DNA of 64,000 nt from the NCBI RefSeq assembly GCF_039908635.1, contig NZ_CP150918.1, forward strand, positions 1,984,001 through 2,048,000, written 5' to 3'. This document shows, in pieces, positions 51,666 through 61,604 of the stretch (positions are counted from its first letter, which is position 1; every line of letters starts with the position of its first letter). This DNA is from Pseudomonas purpurea (GTDB taxonomy: Bacteria > Pseudomonadota > Gammaproteobacteria > Pseudomonadales > Pseudomonadaceae). The notes beneath the pieces are model-generated. The model made no database searches. It was given only the letters and a program-made list of their open reading frames with translations, and was not told where the DNA came from. A program made the position numbers and the translations under genes.

Positions 51666-52412
51666 TCAGGCGCCAAAGCCACCGTCGATGGTCAGGCTGG
51701 CGCCGGTGATGTAACCGGCTTCCGGCCCGGCGAGGTAGGCCACGAAACTGGCGATTTCTTCGACCTTGCCGTAACGGCCGATCGCCATGTAGCCCATCAG
51801 GGTTTCGGCAAAGTCGCTGTCGGCCGGGTTCATGTCGGTGTCCACCGGGCCGGGTTGGACGTTGTTGATGGTGATGCCCCGTGGGCCGAGGTCGCGGGCC
51901 AGGCCTTTGGTCAGGCCCACCAGCGCGGCTTTGCTCATGGCGTACGGACCGCCGCCGGCGAAGGGCATGCGGTCGGCGTTGGTGCTGCCGATGTTGATGA
52001 TCCGACCGCCCTCGGTCATGTGTCTGGCCGCTTCCTGAGTGGCGATGAACACACTGCGTACGTTGATTGCCAGTGTTTGGTCGAAGTCTTCCAGTGTGAA
52101 GTCTTCCAAGGGGGCGACGGCCAGCACGCCGGCGTTATTGACCAGGATATCGAGCCGGCCAAAGGCTTCGACGGTGCTTGCGACAGCGTTACGGATGGCC
52201 ACGGCGTCGGCACTGTCGGCCTTGATCGCCAGGGCCTTGCCGCCGCTGGCAGTGATGCTGTATTGCAGTGCTTCAGCCTTGATGGTGGAACTGACGTAGG
52301 TGAAGGCAACCGCCGCGCCCTGGGCTGCCAGGCGTTTGACGATGGCGGCGCCAATGCCGCGTGAGCCGCCCTGAACGAGCGCTACTTTGCCGCTGAGGTT
52401 TTGCGTGGTCAT
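51666..52412 (-). CDS. Short-chain dehydrogenase/reductase
   Basis: 248 residues from ATG 52412. Classical SDR: NAD(P) site GGSRGIG, NNAG motif, Ser in GSTN and the catalytic YxxxK in YAMSKAALVG; C-terminal ITGASLTIDGGFGA. It is divergent from a LysR regulator, which probably controls it. Substrate unknown; SDRs of this group are common in detoxification and lipid or quinone chemistry. Confidence 0.9.
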   Translation of the reverse strand: MTTQNLSGKVALVQGGSRGIGAAIVKRLAAQGAAVAFTYVSSTIKAEALQYSITASGGKALAIKADSADAVAIRNAVASTVEAFGRLDILVNNAGVLAVAPLEDFTLEDFDQTLAINVRSVFIATQEAARHMTEGGRIINIGSTNADRMPFAGGGPYAMSKAALVGLTKGLARDLGPRGITINNVQPGPVDTDMNPADSDFAETLMGYMAIGRYGKVEEIASFVAYLAGPEAGYITGASLTIDGGFGA

Positions 52413-52536
52413 GCTGTTCTCCAGGTGTGCAAGGCAGGCCGCCTTGGGGTTGGAGTCGAGTATCGACCTCGGATTACCGGCTGAGTAGAGGGTGATTGCT
52501 ATAGTCTGTGTAAACCAGAAGTTGATAGTGGCGACG

Positions 52537-53460
52537 ATGGAAACCTTCAGCAGTATCGAATGTTTTGTGCGCAGCGCCGAGGTCGGCAGCTTCGCCGAGG
52601 CGGCGCGCCGTCTGAGTCTGACTCCCGCAGCGGTGGGCAAAAGTGTCGCCAAACTGGAAGCGCGGTTGGGTGTGCGACTGTTCCAGCGCAGCACGCGCAG
52701 CCTGGCACTGACCGAGGCCGGTCAGCTGTTTCTGAGCGAAGTCAGCGCCAGCCTGCACACGATCCAGAACGCGGTGGCCAATCTGGCCAGTGCCGAAGGG
52801 CAACCTGCCGGTACGCTCAAAGTCAGCATGGGCACGGTGTTCGGGCGGCTGTATGTGGTGCCGTTGCTGGGGGAGTTCTTGCGGCGTTTTCCGGCAATCA
52901 ACCCGGATTGGCATTTCGATAACCGCCAGGTCGACCTGATCGGCCAAGGATTCGATGCGGCGATTGGCGGTGGTTTTGAGTTGCCCCAAGGGGTGGTGGC
53001 GCGCAAATTGACGCCGGCCCATCGTGTGCTGGTGGCGTCGGCCGAGTACCTGGCGCAGCGCGAGGCGATTCTGACGCCGGATGACCTGCGTCACTGCGAC
53101 GGCATCCTGATCCGCTCACCGCAAACCGGCCGTGTGCGTTCCTGGCAGTTGACGAGTCTTCGTCAGGAGCACAGCCCTTTGAACCTCAAGGCGCGGATGA
53201 CCATGAGTGATTCCGAAGCCGCTTGCGCTACGGCGGCGCAAGGCCTGGGCATCGCGCTGGTGAGTATGCCGTTCGCCGTCAGCTACCTGAAGGCCGGCAC
53301 ATTGCAGCGCGTGTTGCCGGACTGGTACGTCGACGACGGCAACATTTCGATTTATTACGCCGAGCACAAGCTGCTGCCCGGCAAGACCCGGGCTTTCGTC
53401 GACTTCATCATCGAGCAATTTGCCGAGCAGCAGTGGGCGCAGCGTTTCAGCGCGGTATGA
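52537..53460 (+). CDS. LysR-family transcriptional regulator
   Basis: 307 residues from ATG 52537. N-terminal winged helix (FVRSAEVGSFAEAARRLSLTPAAVGKSVAKLEARLGVRLFQR), followed by the effector domain (GRLYVVPLLGEFLRRFPAI, GFDAAIGGGFELPQG). CrgA/DhcR-like subgroup that often sits divergent from its target; here the SDR with a 124-base gap. Confidence 0.9.
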   Translation: METFSSIECFVRSAEVGSFAEAARRLSLTPAAVGKSVAKLEARLGVRLFQRSTRSLALTEAGQLFLSEVSASLHTIQNAVANLASAEGQPAGTLKVSMGTVFGRLYVVPLLGEFLRRFPAINPDWHFDNRQVDLIGQGFDAAIGGGFELPQGVVARKLTPAHRVLVASAEYLAQREAILTPDDLRHCDGILIRSPQTGRVRSWQLTSLRQEHSPLNLKARMTMSDSEAACATAAQGLGIALVSMPFAVSYLKAGTLQRVLPDWYVDDGNISIYYAEHKLLPGKTRAFVDFIIEQFAEQQWAQRFSAV

Positions 53461-53469
53461 GCGGGGGCA

Positions 53470-54204
53470 TCAGCCTTTGCTGATGATGTTCCCGGCATGC
53501 AGCCCGCATTCTTTCTGCGTGGCTTCTTCCCACCACCAGCGGCCTTCGCGTTCGTGCTGGTTCGGCAGTACAGGGCGGGTGCAGGGTTCGCAACCGATGC
53601 TGATGAAGCCGCGTTCGTGCAGGCTGTTGTATGGCAACTCCAACATGCGGATGTAGCCCCAGATCTCTTCACTGGTCATTTGTGCCAGCGGGTTGAACTT
53701 GTACAGCGGGCGCTCGGGCGTCGAGAACGCGCCGTCGATTTCCAGCACGGCAACCTGGCTGCGGGTGCCCGGGCTCTGGTCGCGGCGCTGGCCGGTCGCC
53801 CAGGCGCGGACGGTGGAGAGTTTGCGGCGCAGCGGTTCGATCTTGCGAATCGCGCAGCATTCGCCGTGGCCATCCTTATAGAAGCTGAACAGGCCCTTTT
53901 CCTTGACGAACGGTTCGAGTTTGCTTTGGTCCGGCGAGACCAGTTCGATCTGGATCTTGTAGTGCTCGCGCACCTGTTCGATGAAGCGATAGGTTTCCGG
54001 GTGCAGGCGTCCGGTGTCGAGGCTGAAGACTTTGACGTTCTTGTTGAGCTTCCAGGCCATGTCCACCAGCACCACGTCTTCAGCGCCGCTGAAGGAAATC
54101 CACAAGTCGTCGCCGAACTCGGCAAAGGCCAGTTTGAGAATGTCCTGGGCGGATTGGGTGGCATAGGTCGCGGCGAGTTCAGCGACGTTGAACGATGGGC
54201 TCAT
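53470..54204 (-). CDS. cysH: Phosphoadenosine/adenosine phosphosulfate reductase (assimilatory)
   Basis: 244 residues. Reduces activated sulfate to sulfite. [14 protein letters not shown] near 38-51, [12 protein letters not shown] and CEPCTRP: the two pairs of Cys that bind a 4Fe-4S cluster, so this is the APS-reductase type found in Pseudomonas. C-terminal ECGLH carries the catalytic Cys. Start ATG 54204. Divergent from thrH. Confidence 0.95.
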   Translation of the reverse strand: MSPSFNVAELAATYATQSAQDILKLAFAEFGDDLWISFSGAEDVVLVDMAWKLNKNVKVFSLDTGRLHPETYRFIEQVREHYKIQIELVSPDQSKLEPFVKEKGLFSFYKDGHGECCAIRKIEPLRRKLSTVRAWATGQRRDQSPGTRSQVAVLEIDGAFSTPERPLYKFNPLAQMTSEEIWGYIRMLELPYNSLHERGFISIGCEPCTRPVLPNQHEREGRWWWEEATQKECGLHAGNIISKG

Positions 54205-54365
54205 CAGGGCGGTTTCCTACAGGTCGGTGGCGCTGGGCGCTCTATATATGGCAGATGGTAACAAAATCCTGCGGCGGCTGGCGCGCTCCTCTGCGTTGCG
54301 CTACCCGGTATGACTCGCTAGAGTTCGGCAGTCCTTTATTCGAACAATATCAATAGGAGCGTCGT

Positions 54366-54983
54366 GTGGAGATTGCCTGCCTCGATCTGGAAGGGGTGCT
54401 GGTCCCGGAAATCTGGATCGCCTTTGCTGATAAAACCGGGATTGAATCCCTCAGGGCTACAACCCGCGAGATTCCCGATTACGACGTGCTGATGAAACAG
54501 CGCCTGCGCATTCTCGACGAGCAGGGTCTCAAGCTTGGCGACATCCAGGAAGTGATCGCCACGCTCAAGCCGCTGGACGGCGCTGTCGAGTTCGTCAACT
54601 GGCTGCGTGAACGCTTTCAGGTGGTGATCCTATCGGACACGTTCTATGAGTTTTCCCAGCCGCTGATGCGTCAGTTGGGGTTCCCGACTTTGTTGTGCCA
54701 TCGGCTGGTGACGGACGAGACGGGGCGGGTGACGGGTTATCAACTGCGTCAGAAGGACCCCAAGCGCCAGTCGGTGCTGGCGTTCAAGAGCCTCTACTAT
54801 CGGGTGATCGCGGCCGGTGATTCGTACAACGACACCAGCATGCTGGGCGAGGCTGATGTCGGGATTCTGTTCCACGCGCCGGACAACGTGATCCGTGAGT
54901 TCCCGCAGTTCCCGGCAGTGCACGACTTTGCCGAGCTGAAACAGGAATTCCTCAAGGCGTCGAACCGCGATTTGAGCGTGTAA
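54366..54983 (+). CDS. thrH: ThrH phosphoserine phosphatase / homoserine phosphotransferase
   Basis: 205 residues, GTG start 54366 after AGGAGCGTC. HAD fold: motif I DLEGVLVPE (LDLEG), motif II LSDTFYEF, and AAGDSYNDTSM. ThrH moves phosphate from phosphoserine to homoserine and is characteristic of Pseudomonas. Usual neighbours cysH and pabB are both here. Confidence 0.93.
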   Translation: MEIACLDLEGVLVPEIWIAFADKTGIESLRATTREIPDYDVLMKQRLRILDEQGLKLGDIQEVIATLKPLDGAVEFVNWLRERFQVVILSDTFYEFSQPLMRQLGFPTLLCHRLVTDETGRVTGYQLRQKDPKRQSVLAFKSLYYRVIAAGDSYNDTSMLGEADVGILFHAPDNVIREFPQFPAVHDFAELKQEFLKASNRDLSV

Positions 54984-54993
54984 ACCCAATCCT

Positions 54994-55023
54994 GTGGCGA
55001 GGGAGCAAGCTCCCTCGCCACAA
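54994..55023. repeat. Single REP hairpin acting as terminator
   Basis: Perfect palindrome TGTGGCGAGGGAGC-AA-GCTCCCTCGCCACA between the convergent thrH and pabB genes. Half of the GTGGCGAGG REPIN class; TTGT/ACAAAAA flanks make it terminator-like. Confidence 0.85.
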
Positions 55024-55027
55024 AAAG

Positions 55028-56371
55028 CTAGAGGTTCTGAAGGGTTTCGAGCAGCACCTTCACCTTGGTGATGGATTCCTGGTACTCGGACTGCCATTCA
55101 GAATCGGCGACGATCCCGCCACCGCCCCAGCAGCAGACTTGTCCATCCTTGACCAGCAGGCTGCGGATGGCGATCGAGCTGTCCATTTCCCCGCGTACGT
55201 CCAAATACAGCAACGAGCCACAGTACAAGCCACGGCGTGTCGGCTCCAGTTCGTCGATGATCTGCATGGCGCGGATTTTCGGCGCGCCGGTGATCGAGCC
55301 GCCGGGGAAGCTGCCGGCGATCAGGTCCAGGGCGTCCTTGTCGTCAGCCAGCTCGCCGGTCACGCTGCTCACCAGGTGGTGCACGTTCGGGTAGCTTTCC
55401 AGGCTGAACAGTTCGGGCACTTTCACTGAGCCGATCCGGCATGTACGGCCCATGTCGTTGCGCAGCAAGTCGACGATCATCAGGTTTTCCGCCCGATCCT
55501 TGGGGCTGGCCAACAGCTCGGCGGCGTTGGCGGCGTCTTCGGCAGCATCGCGGCCGCGAGGGCGGGTGCCTTTGATCGGGCGGGTTTCGACGTGGCCATC
55601 GCTGACCTTGACGAAGCGCTCTGGCGACAGGCTCAGCACCGCGCCGCCGTCAGGCAGGTTCTGGAAACCGGAGAACGGCGTCGGGCATGCCGCCCGCAAC
55701 GCGCAATAGGCCGTCCATGGATCGCCTTGGCATTCGGCGCGAAAGCGCTGCGCGAAGTTGACTTGATAGCAGTCGCCGGCCTGGATGTACTGCTGAATGC
55801 GCTCCAGCGCGCGCTGATAGTCGCTGGCGCTGAGGTCGGCACGCATGGGGCCGTTGAGCGTGAAGGCTTCAGGCGCGACCGATGCCGGATGGCTGAACAC
55901 TTCGATCAGGCGCCCACGCTCGTGTTCGGCCACGCTCGGATGGAACACCAGTTGGCTGGTGCCGTTCTGGTGATCGCTGACCAGCGCCCAGTCGTACAGC
56001 CCAAAACGCGCGTCGGGCAGGTGCAGATCATCGCGGGCCTGGGTGGGCAGGGCCTCCAGATGGCGGCCGAAGTCGTAACTGAGGTAGCCGATCAAGCCGC
56101 CGACAAAGGGTAACTCGTAGGGAGCTGGCAGCCTTGCCGTGCCCAATCGAGCGAGGTTGTCCCGCAGGCGTTGCAGGAACTCTTTGCCATTTTCGTCGGG
56201 CGCCACCGCCAGCGTAGCCAGCGGCCAGGCACTGAGCAGGTCATAGCGCCCCCGCTCGGCAGTGGGCCGGCCGCTGTCGAGCAGCACTGCGCCCGGGGCG
56301 TGACGGATCGCCGCGAAGTATTCGGCGGGATTGGCGTGGTAAGGCAGCGGGTGTACAGAGCAAGTCAACAT
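55028..56371 (-). CDS. pabB: Aminodeoxychorismate synthase component I
   Basis: 447 residues. Converts chorismate and ammonia to aminodeoxychorismate in folate synthesis. Chorismate-binding domain with DCYQVNFAQRFR, SPERFV, the PabB-specific lysine motif PIKGTRPRG, DLLRNDMGR, and GGSITGAPK. Start ATG 56371. Long N-terminal part (about 1-190) with GGLIGYLSYDFG. Confidence 0.95.
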   Translation of the reverse strand: MLTCSVHPLPYHANPAEYFAAIRHAPGAVLLDSGRPTAERGRYDLLSAWPLATLAVAPDENGKEFLQRLRDNLARLGTARLPAPYELPFVGGLIGYLSYDFGRHLEALPTQARDDLHLPDARFGLYDWALVSDHQNGTSQLVFHPSVAEHERGRLIEVFSHPASVAPEAFTLNGPMRADLSASDYQRALERIQQYIQAGDCYQVNFAQRFRAECQGDPWTAYCALRAACPTPFSGFQNLPDGGAVLSLSPERFVKVSDGHVETRPIKGTRPRGRDAAEDAANAAELLASPKDRAENLMIVDLLRNDMGRTCRIGSVKVPELFSLESYPNVHHLVSSVTGELADDKDALDLIAGSFPGGSITGAPKIRAMQIIDELEPTRRGLYCGSLLYLDVRGEMDSSIAIRSLLVKDGQVCCWGGGGIVADSEWQSEYQESITKVKVLLETLQNL

Positions 56372-56593
56372 GGGCGGTAAGTATCATCCTTGAGACGGGG
56401 TGGCGATTGTAGTTCCCCACAGGATCGGCTCCTAGAGGGGGCGGCGGCGAATGGCGGATTAGCGGCAGAGCCAATGGCATGACTGCTGGAGATGGCGCCA
56501 TCGCGGGCGAACCTTACCCCGTCACAAGGGTGGCGTGGCCGAAGCGTCACGTGGGGGCGAGGTGTGTTCATGAGGGGGGTGACTCGTCCTGAG
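56372..56593. other. Gap, 220 bases
   Basis: Upstream of pabB; no gene. The RimK-like gene ends at 56594. Confidence 0.3.
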
Positions 56594-57580
56594 TCAGCCC
56601 TCGACCGCTGGAATATGCCCGAACAGCTCTTGGGCAAACTCGACGCGTTCTTGCGGGGTTTCCTTGATGCCTCTGGCCTTAAGCTCTTCCAGCCGGGCTT
56701 CAACGGCGTGGGTGCGCAGGGTCAGGCCACAATCGTTGGCGATCTGAATGTTCAACCCCGGTCGGGCGTTGAGCTCCAGAATCAGCGGGCCCTTGTCCTG
56801 GTCAAGCACCATGTCCACACCGATGTAACCCAGGCCGCACAGCTCATAGCAGCCAGCGGCGAGCTTCATGAAACCGTCCCAGTAGGGCAGTTGCACACCG
56901 TCCACCGCGTTGGTGGTATCCGGGTGTTTGCTGATGAAGTTGTTCAGCCAGGTGCCACGCAGGGTCAGGCCGGTCGCGAGGTCGACCCCCACGCCGATGG
57001 CGCCCTGGTGCAGGTTGGCCTTGCCGCTCGACTGACGGGTCGGCAAGCGCAACATGGCCATGACCGGGTAGCCCATCAGCACGATGATGCGGATATCCGG
57101 CACGCCTTCGTAACTGATGCTTTTGAAAATCTGGTCCGGGGTCACCCGGTACTCGATCAGGGCGCGGTCGCGGTGACCGCCCAGCGAATACAGGCCAGTG
57201 AGGATGCTGGAAATCTGATGTTCAAGCTCCTCATGGCTCAGGATTTTCCCCGACACTGTGCGATAGCGGCCTTCGAAGCGGTCGGCGATCACCACAATGC
57301 CGTCACCGCCCGCGCCCTGGGCCGGCTTGATCACGAAGTCGTTGCGCCCGCCAATGATCTGGTCGAGCTTGTCGATTTCCTTCTCGGTGGAAATCACCCC
57401 ATACATTTCCGGTACGTGGATGCCGGCCTTGATCGCCCGTTCCTTGGTGATGATCTTGTCATCGACAATCGGGTACAGGCTGCGCTTGTTGTACTTGAGC
57501 ACGTAGTCGGCGTTACGCCGGTTGATGCCCATGACGCCCTTGGCCTCCAGCGCCTTCCAGGTCTTCCATAAACCGAACAT
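56594..57580 (-). CDS. RimK-type alpha-L-glutamate ligase-like ATP-grasp protein
   Basis: 328 residues. ATP-grasp: VIKPAQGAGGDGIVVI (ATP loop) and ELNARPGLNIQIAN (metal/ATP binding). Member of the sugar-transfer/ATPgrasp family that always accompanies a 7TM-transglutaminase protein. Start ATG 57580 overlaps the stop of the 7TM gene by one base. Reaction not known; it likely ligates a peptide or modifies a protein at the inner membrane. Confidence 0.9.
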   Translation of the reverse strand: MFGLWKTWKALEAKGVMGINRRNADYVLKYNKRSLYPIVDDKIITKERAIKAGIHVPEMYGVISTEKEIDKLDQIIGGRNDFVIKPAQGAGGDGIVVIADRFEGRYRTVSGKILSHEELEHQISSILTGLYSLGGHRDRALIEYRVTPDQIFKSISYEGVPDIRIIVLMGYPVMAMLRLPTRQSSGKANLHQGAIGVGVDLATGLTLRGTWLNNFISKHPDTTNAVDGVQLPYWDGFMKLAAGCYELCGLGYIGVDMVLDQDKGPLILELNARPGLNIQIANDCGLTLRTHAVEARLEELKARGIKETPQERVEFAQELFGHIPAVEG

Positions 57581-59112
57581 TACGAGTCAGCCTTCACGAA
57601 GGCTTTGAAACGCATCAGCTCGGTCAGGCGGTAGCCGCGATAGCGACCCATGGCCAGCATGAAGCCCACCAGAATCAGCAGCACCGCCGGGAAGGTGAAC
57701 ACGAAGTAGATCAGTTCCGGCACGCTCATGATCAGGTGTGCCAGGGAGGCGGCGAACAGCGTGCCGATGGCGACCTTCAAGGCATGGCCCGAGCCACGTT
57801 CTTCCCAGGTGATCGACAGGCGTTCGATGGTCATGGTCAGAATCACCATCGGGAACAGCGCCACCGACAAGCCGCGCTCCAGGCCCAGTTTGTGGCTGAA
57901 CAGGCTGATGGCCGCAATCAGCACCACCACGAAGGTTAGCACCACCGACAGGCGGGGCAGCATTTGCAGCTTCAGGTGTTCAAGGTAGGAGCGCAATGAC
58001 AGCCCCAGCGCGGTGATCACCGTAAACAGCGCGATGCCGAAGCCCAGTTGGGTTTCGCGGAAGGCCAGGGCGATCAGCACTGGCGTAAAGGTGCCCAGCG
58101 TCTGCAGGCCTATCAGGTTGCGCAGGATCAGGATCACCAGCACGCCGATCGGGATCATCACCATGATCATGAAGGTTTGCTGGGTTTCCAGCGGCAAGCC
58201 GTACAGCGAGTATTCGAGGAAGTTGGCGTCGGTGTTTTCGTCGGTCAGCTTGGCCAGGCGAATGGCGTTCATTTCGCTGTTGTTGAGGCTGAACGTAACG
58301 TTGGCTTTCTTGCCGCCATCGACGGTGATCAGGTTGTCATCGCCGGTCCACCACAGCAGACGGTCGGTCGGCAGGCCCTGTTCGCCGGTTTCCGGGTTGA
58401 AGTACAGCCAGTCGGTGCCGTTGAAGCTGCGCAGCCACAGTTCCGGGGTTTGCGGCTGATCGGCAACCAGGCGAATGGTGTGGACCTTTTCCATCGGCAC
58501 GTGGGCGATGGACAGCAGCAACTCGACGATTTTTGCCTTGTGCGCCGGCGACGGATCGCCCGCCAGGAGCATTTTGGCGTTGTCGTCGTTGGTGTTGTTG
58601 ACCCGTTTGATGGCTTCGCTGATGAAGGTTTCAACGTCTGCCGAGTGCTGGCGAATCGGCGCGAGCAGGGCTTCGGCGGCGACTTTTTCCGGGCCTTCGA
58701 CCGCGATGCTGTCGCGGAAGGTCGGGCCTTTGATCTTGGATTTCTCACCGGTGTAGCGCTTGGTCAGCACCAGGCGGTAATACAGCGTCTGATTGCCCTT
58801 GGCCCGGCGTGCCGACCAGGTGACCTTGCGGTTGCCGTCGACACGGTTGACGGCCACGCCGTAATTGTTGGAGATGAAGCTCTCGTTGAGGCTGACGTAG
58901 TCACGGCTCAGCGGTGGCACGAACATCTGGATCTTGACCGGGTCTTTGGCACTGGCGACGAACTCGACCTTGGCGTCGATGTTCCACAAGTCGTCGGTGG
59001 CGTCTTCGGTGACCGGAATGCCGAGCACGAAAATCTGATAGGCCGTGACTGAAATACCCAGCGCCACCAGGATGGCGATCAGGATTTTCAGATGAAGGGT
59101 AAGAGAGCGCAT
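57580..59112 (-). CDS. Inactive transglutaminase fused to 7TM domain
   Basis: 510 residues. One N-terminal membrane helix (LKILIAILVALGISVTAYQIF), a large periplasmic region (about 40-330, inactive transglutaminase-like, PF14400 type, no Cys-His-Asp triad visible), and seven C-terminal helices from about 335 (TFMIMVMIPIGVLVILILRNLIG to VLLILVGFMLAMG). The middle gene of the conserved ATP-grasp/7TM/retropepsin cluster (PA1766-PA1768 region in P. aeruginosa from memory). Probably a membrane sensor or scaffold for the two enzymes. Confidence 0.9.
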   Translation of the reverse strand: MRSLTLHLKILIAILVALGISVTAYQIFVLGIPVTEDATDDLWNIDAKVEFVASAKDPVKIQMFVPPLSRDYVSLNESFISNNYGVAVNRVDGNRKVTWSARRAKGNQTLYYRLVLTKRYTGEKSKIKGPTFRDSIAVEGPEKVAAEALLAPIRQHSADVETFISEAIKRVNNTNDDNAKMLLAGDPSPAHKAKIVELLLSIAHVPMEKVHTIRLVADQPQTPELWLRSFNGTDWLYFNPETGEQGLPTDRLLWWTGDDNLITVDGGKKANVTFSLNNSEMNAIRLAKLTDENTDANFLEYSLYGLPLETQQTFMIMVMIPIGVLVILILRNLIGLQTLGTFTPVLIALAFRETQLGFGIALFTVITALGLSLRSYLEHLKLQMLPRLSVVLTFVVVLIAAISLFSHKLGLERGLSVALFPMVILTMTIERLSITWEERGSGHALKVAIGTLFAASLAHLIMSVPELIYFVFTFPAVLLILVGFMLAMGRYRGYRLTELMRFKAFVKADS

Positions 59113-59117
59113 TGGAA

Positions 59118-59654
59118 TTACTCTGCGGTATGAGCGTCGGTGGCGCAGGCGGGTTTGCCAGCAGCGTATTTAAGACTGGGGTCGACCAGCGCATCGAAGC
59201 GTTTCAGGGCTTCGGAGCCGATCAATAACGGGTATTGGAATGCACTTCGGTCGGTCAGGTTCACTTCGATGCTGCGCATCGCCGCGCCCATGCAAATCTC
59301 CAGTTCGATCACCGGACGGGCCGTGTACTTCTTGCCTTCCTCCGGATCGAAGTCGCCGGCGCGGCGCTTGATCTTGCTCACCCGCGCCAGAGGGCGTTCG
59401 ATCGGGTGCGAATGCGCGGTGTCGATGGCCAGATAGAAGCGCACCCAGGACTCGCCGTTGCGTTTGAAACGCTTGATGTCACGGGCGCTGAGGGACGCGG
59501 TTTTGGCCCCGGTGTCGAGCTTGGCGGCAACTTCCAGGTCAATGCCGGCCAGTTGCGCGTATTCGTTGAGGCCGTACACGGTCTTTTCGCCCGCCATCGC
59601 GAGGCCCGGGAGGCAAAGTAGCCACAGCAGTAGGGGGAAGGGCTTGAGTCTCAT
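59118..59654 (-). CDS. Retropepsin-like aspartic protease (putative ATP-dependent zinc protease family)
   Basis: 178 residues. Signal peptide (MRLKPFPLLLWLLCLPGLAMA). Aspartic protease motif LDTGAKTASLSA (about 46-57) and PLLIGSEALKRFDALVD near the end, the RimB/PF05618 family formerly called zinc proteases. Periplasmic. First gene of the operon with the 7TM protein and the ATP-grasp ligase; five bases separate it from the 7TM gene. Confidence 0.9.
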   Translation of the reverse strand: MRLKPFPLLLWLLCLPGLAMAGEKTVYGLNEYAQLAGIDLEVAAKLDTGAKTASLSARDIKRFKRNGESWVRFYLAIDTAHSHPIERPLARVSKIKRRAGDFDPEEGKKYTARPVIELEICMGAAMRSIEVNLTDRSAFQYPLLIGSEALKRFDALVDPSLKYAAGKPACATDAHTAE

Positions 59655-59839
59655 AAATCCTGGCGCGTTGCCGTCCGTTCTTCAGTTCAAGGCACTGGCA
59701 TCGCTGCGCAAGCTCCCTCGTAGGCCTGCCTTATAAAAGGTCTCAGGCAAATGCGGGCGGCATTCTAGCACGGTGGTTTTATGGCGCCAGCGCCGGGGGC
59801 GTCCTTTACTCAGGGTTTACCTACGACGGTTATTAGACG

Positions 59840-59851
59840 ATTGTCGACAAT
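59840..59851. promoter_or_regulatory. GntR/FCD-type operator, upstream site
   Basis: ATTGTCGACAAT, a perfect 12-bp palindrome of the TTGT-N2-ACAA kind bound by FCD-domain GntR regulators, 74 bases before the regulator start. Confidence 0.6.
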
Positions 59852-59913
59852 AGCTATATTTCCTTTGACTGATGACGCGCTATTGGCTAATTTTTGCGGC
59901 ATTGGCTTTCAAG

Positions 59914-59924
59914 GTGTCGACAAT
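59914..59924. promoter_or_regulatory. Second operator overlapping the regulator start
   Basis: GTGTCGACAAT, with TGTCGACA identical to the core of the 59840 site, immediately before ATG 59925. Binding here would block the ribosome site and transcription of the operon. Confidence 0.5.
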
Positions 59925-60647
59925 ATGCTGGATCAACTCGATCCCCCGGTCCTGGCCCAGGACGATACGGAGACCCTCTCCGAGAACGTCTTCCGGCGCA
60001 TCCAGGCGGCCATCGTCAAGGGCGAGATCGCCCCGGGCAGCAAGATTTCCGAGCCGGAACTGGCGCGTACCTACGGCATCAGTCGCGGGCCGTTGCGTGA
60101 GGCGATCCATCGCCTGGAAGGCCAGCGCTTGCTGGTTCGCGTTCCCCATGTCGGTGCCCGTGTGGTGTCGCTGAGTCACGCAGAACTGCTGGAACTCTAC
60201 GAAATCCGCGAATCCCTGGAAGGCATGGCCTGCCGTCTGGCGGCCGAACGCATGACCACCGAAGAAATCGACGAACTGCGCCGGGTCCTCGAAACCCATG
60301 AGCGCGACGCCGCGTTTCAGGCGGGCGTCGGTTACTACCAGCAGGAAGGCGATTTCGACTTCCACTACCGGATCATCCAGGGCAGCGGCAACCGTACGCT
60401 GACGCAAATGCTCTGCGGCGAGCTCTATCAATTGGTGCGCATGTACCGCATCCAGTTCTCCGCCACGCCCAATCGGCCACGCCAGGCGTTCGCCGAGCAC
60501 CACCGGATTCTCGATGCCATCGCCGACCGTGACGGTGAATTGGCCGAGTTGTTGATGCGTCGTCACATCGGCGCTTCAAAACGCAATATCGCCCGTCACT
60601 ATCAGGACGGCGCCCATCAGACAGCCACTCCACGAGGTGAGTCATGA
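59925..60647 (+). CDS. GntR/FCD-family regulator of the 2-methylcitrate operon
   Basis: 240 residues from ATG 59925. N-terminal winged helix ([53 protein letters not shown]) and a C-terminal FCD ligand domain ([52 protein letters not shown]). Overlaps prpB by four bases (ATGA), so it is the first gene of the operon and probably autoregulated through the TGTCGACA sites; a 2-methylcitrate-cycle intermediate is the likely ligand. Confidence 0.9.
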   Translation: MLDQLDPPVLAQDDTETLSENVFRRIQAAIVKGEIAPGSKISEPELARTYGISRGPLREAIHRLEGQRLLVRVPHVGARVVSLSHAELLELYEIRESLEGMACRLAAERMTTEEIDELRRVLETHERDAAFQAGVGYYQQEGDFDFHYRIIQGSGNRTLTQMLCGELYQLVRMYRIQFSATPNRPRQAFAEHHRILDAIADRDGELAELLMRRHIGASKRNIARHYQDGAHQTATPRGES

Positions 60648-61537
60648 GTTCCAACAAGAGCACACCAGGCCAGCGTTTCCGCGATGCGGTTGCCAGCGAG
60701 CAACCTTTGCAGGTGGTCGGCGCGATCAACGCCAACCACGCGCTGCTGGCCAAGCGCGCCGGTTTCAAGGCTATTTATCTGTCCGGTGGCGGGGTCGCTG
60801 CCGGTTCTCTCGGCGTCCCGGACCTGGGCATTACCGGTCTGGATGACGTGTTGACCGACGTGCGCCGCATCACCGACGTCTGCGACCTGCCGTTGCTGGT
60901 GGACGTGGACACCGGCTTCGGTTCCTCGGCGTTCAACGTGGCGCGCACTGTCAAGTCGATGATCAAGTTCGGCGCGGCGGCGATTCACATCGAAGACCAG
61001 GTCGGCGCCAAGCGCTGCGGCCACCGTCCGAACAAAGAAATCGTGTCCCAACAGGAAATGGTCGACCGCATCAAGGCCGCCGTCGATGCGCGCACCGATG
61101 ACAGCTTCGTGATCATGGCCCGTACCGACGCCCTGGCGGTGGAAGGCCTGGAGTCTGCGCTTGATCGCGCCGCAGCCTGCATCGAGGCCGGTGCCGACAT
61201 GGTGTTCCCGGAAGCCATTACCGAGCTTGAGATGTACAAGCTGTTCGCCAGCCGCGTGAAAGCGCCGATCCTGGCCAACATCACCGAATTCGGCTCGACG
61301 CCGCTGTACACCGTCGAACAATTGAAAGCCGCCGATGTTTCGCTGGTGCTGTACCCGTTGTCGGCCTTCCGGGCGATGAACAAGGCTGCGGAAAACGTCT
61401 ACACCGCGATCCGCCGCGACGGCACGCAACAGAATGTCATCGACACCATGCAGACTCGCATGGAACTGTACGACCGCATCGATTACCACACCTTCGAGCA
61501 GAAGCTCGATGCGTTGTTTGCCCAGAAGAAAAGCTGA
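60644..61537 (+). CDS. prpB: 2-methylisocitrate lyase
   Basis: 297 residues. Cleaves 2-methylisocitrate to pyruvate and succinate. [28 protein letters not shown] and the catalytic KRCGH loop (about residues 122-126); [10 protein letters not shown] follows. ATGA overlap with the regulator gene. Ordinary full-length copy. Confidence 0.96.
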   Translation: MSSNKSTPGQRFRDAVASEQPLQVVGAINANHALLAKRAGFKAIYLSGGGVAAGSLGVPDLGITGLDDVLTDVRRITDVCDLPLLVDVDTGFGSSAFNVARTVKSMIKFGAAAIHIEDQVGAKRCGHRPNKEIVSQQEMVDRIKAAVDARTDDSFVIMARTDALAVEGLESALDRAAACIEAGADMVFPEAITELEMYKLFASRVKAPILANITEFGSTPLYTVEQLKAADVSLVLYPLSAFRAMNKAAENVYTAIRRDGTQQNVIDTMQTRMELYDRIDYHTFEQKLDALFAQKKS

Positions 61538-61604
61538 TCGGCAACCCCGGATCAGTCGTTTAGAAGTTGCCGATTCCCTAACAAATTCAAGATTGGAGAG
61601 AGCA

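Noticed and set aside
56492..57571. 359-residue plus-strand frame opposite the ATP-grasp ligase
   Set aside because: Shadow frame; the minus-strand gene has clear ATP-grasp motifs.
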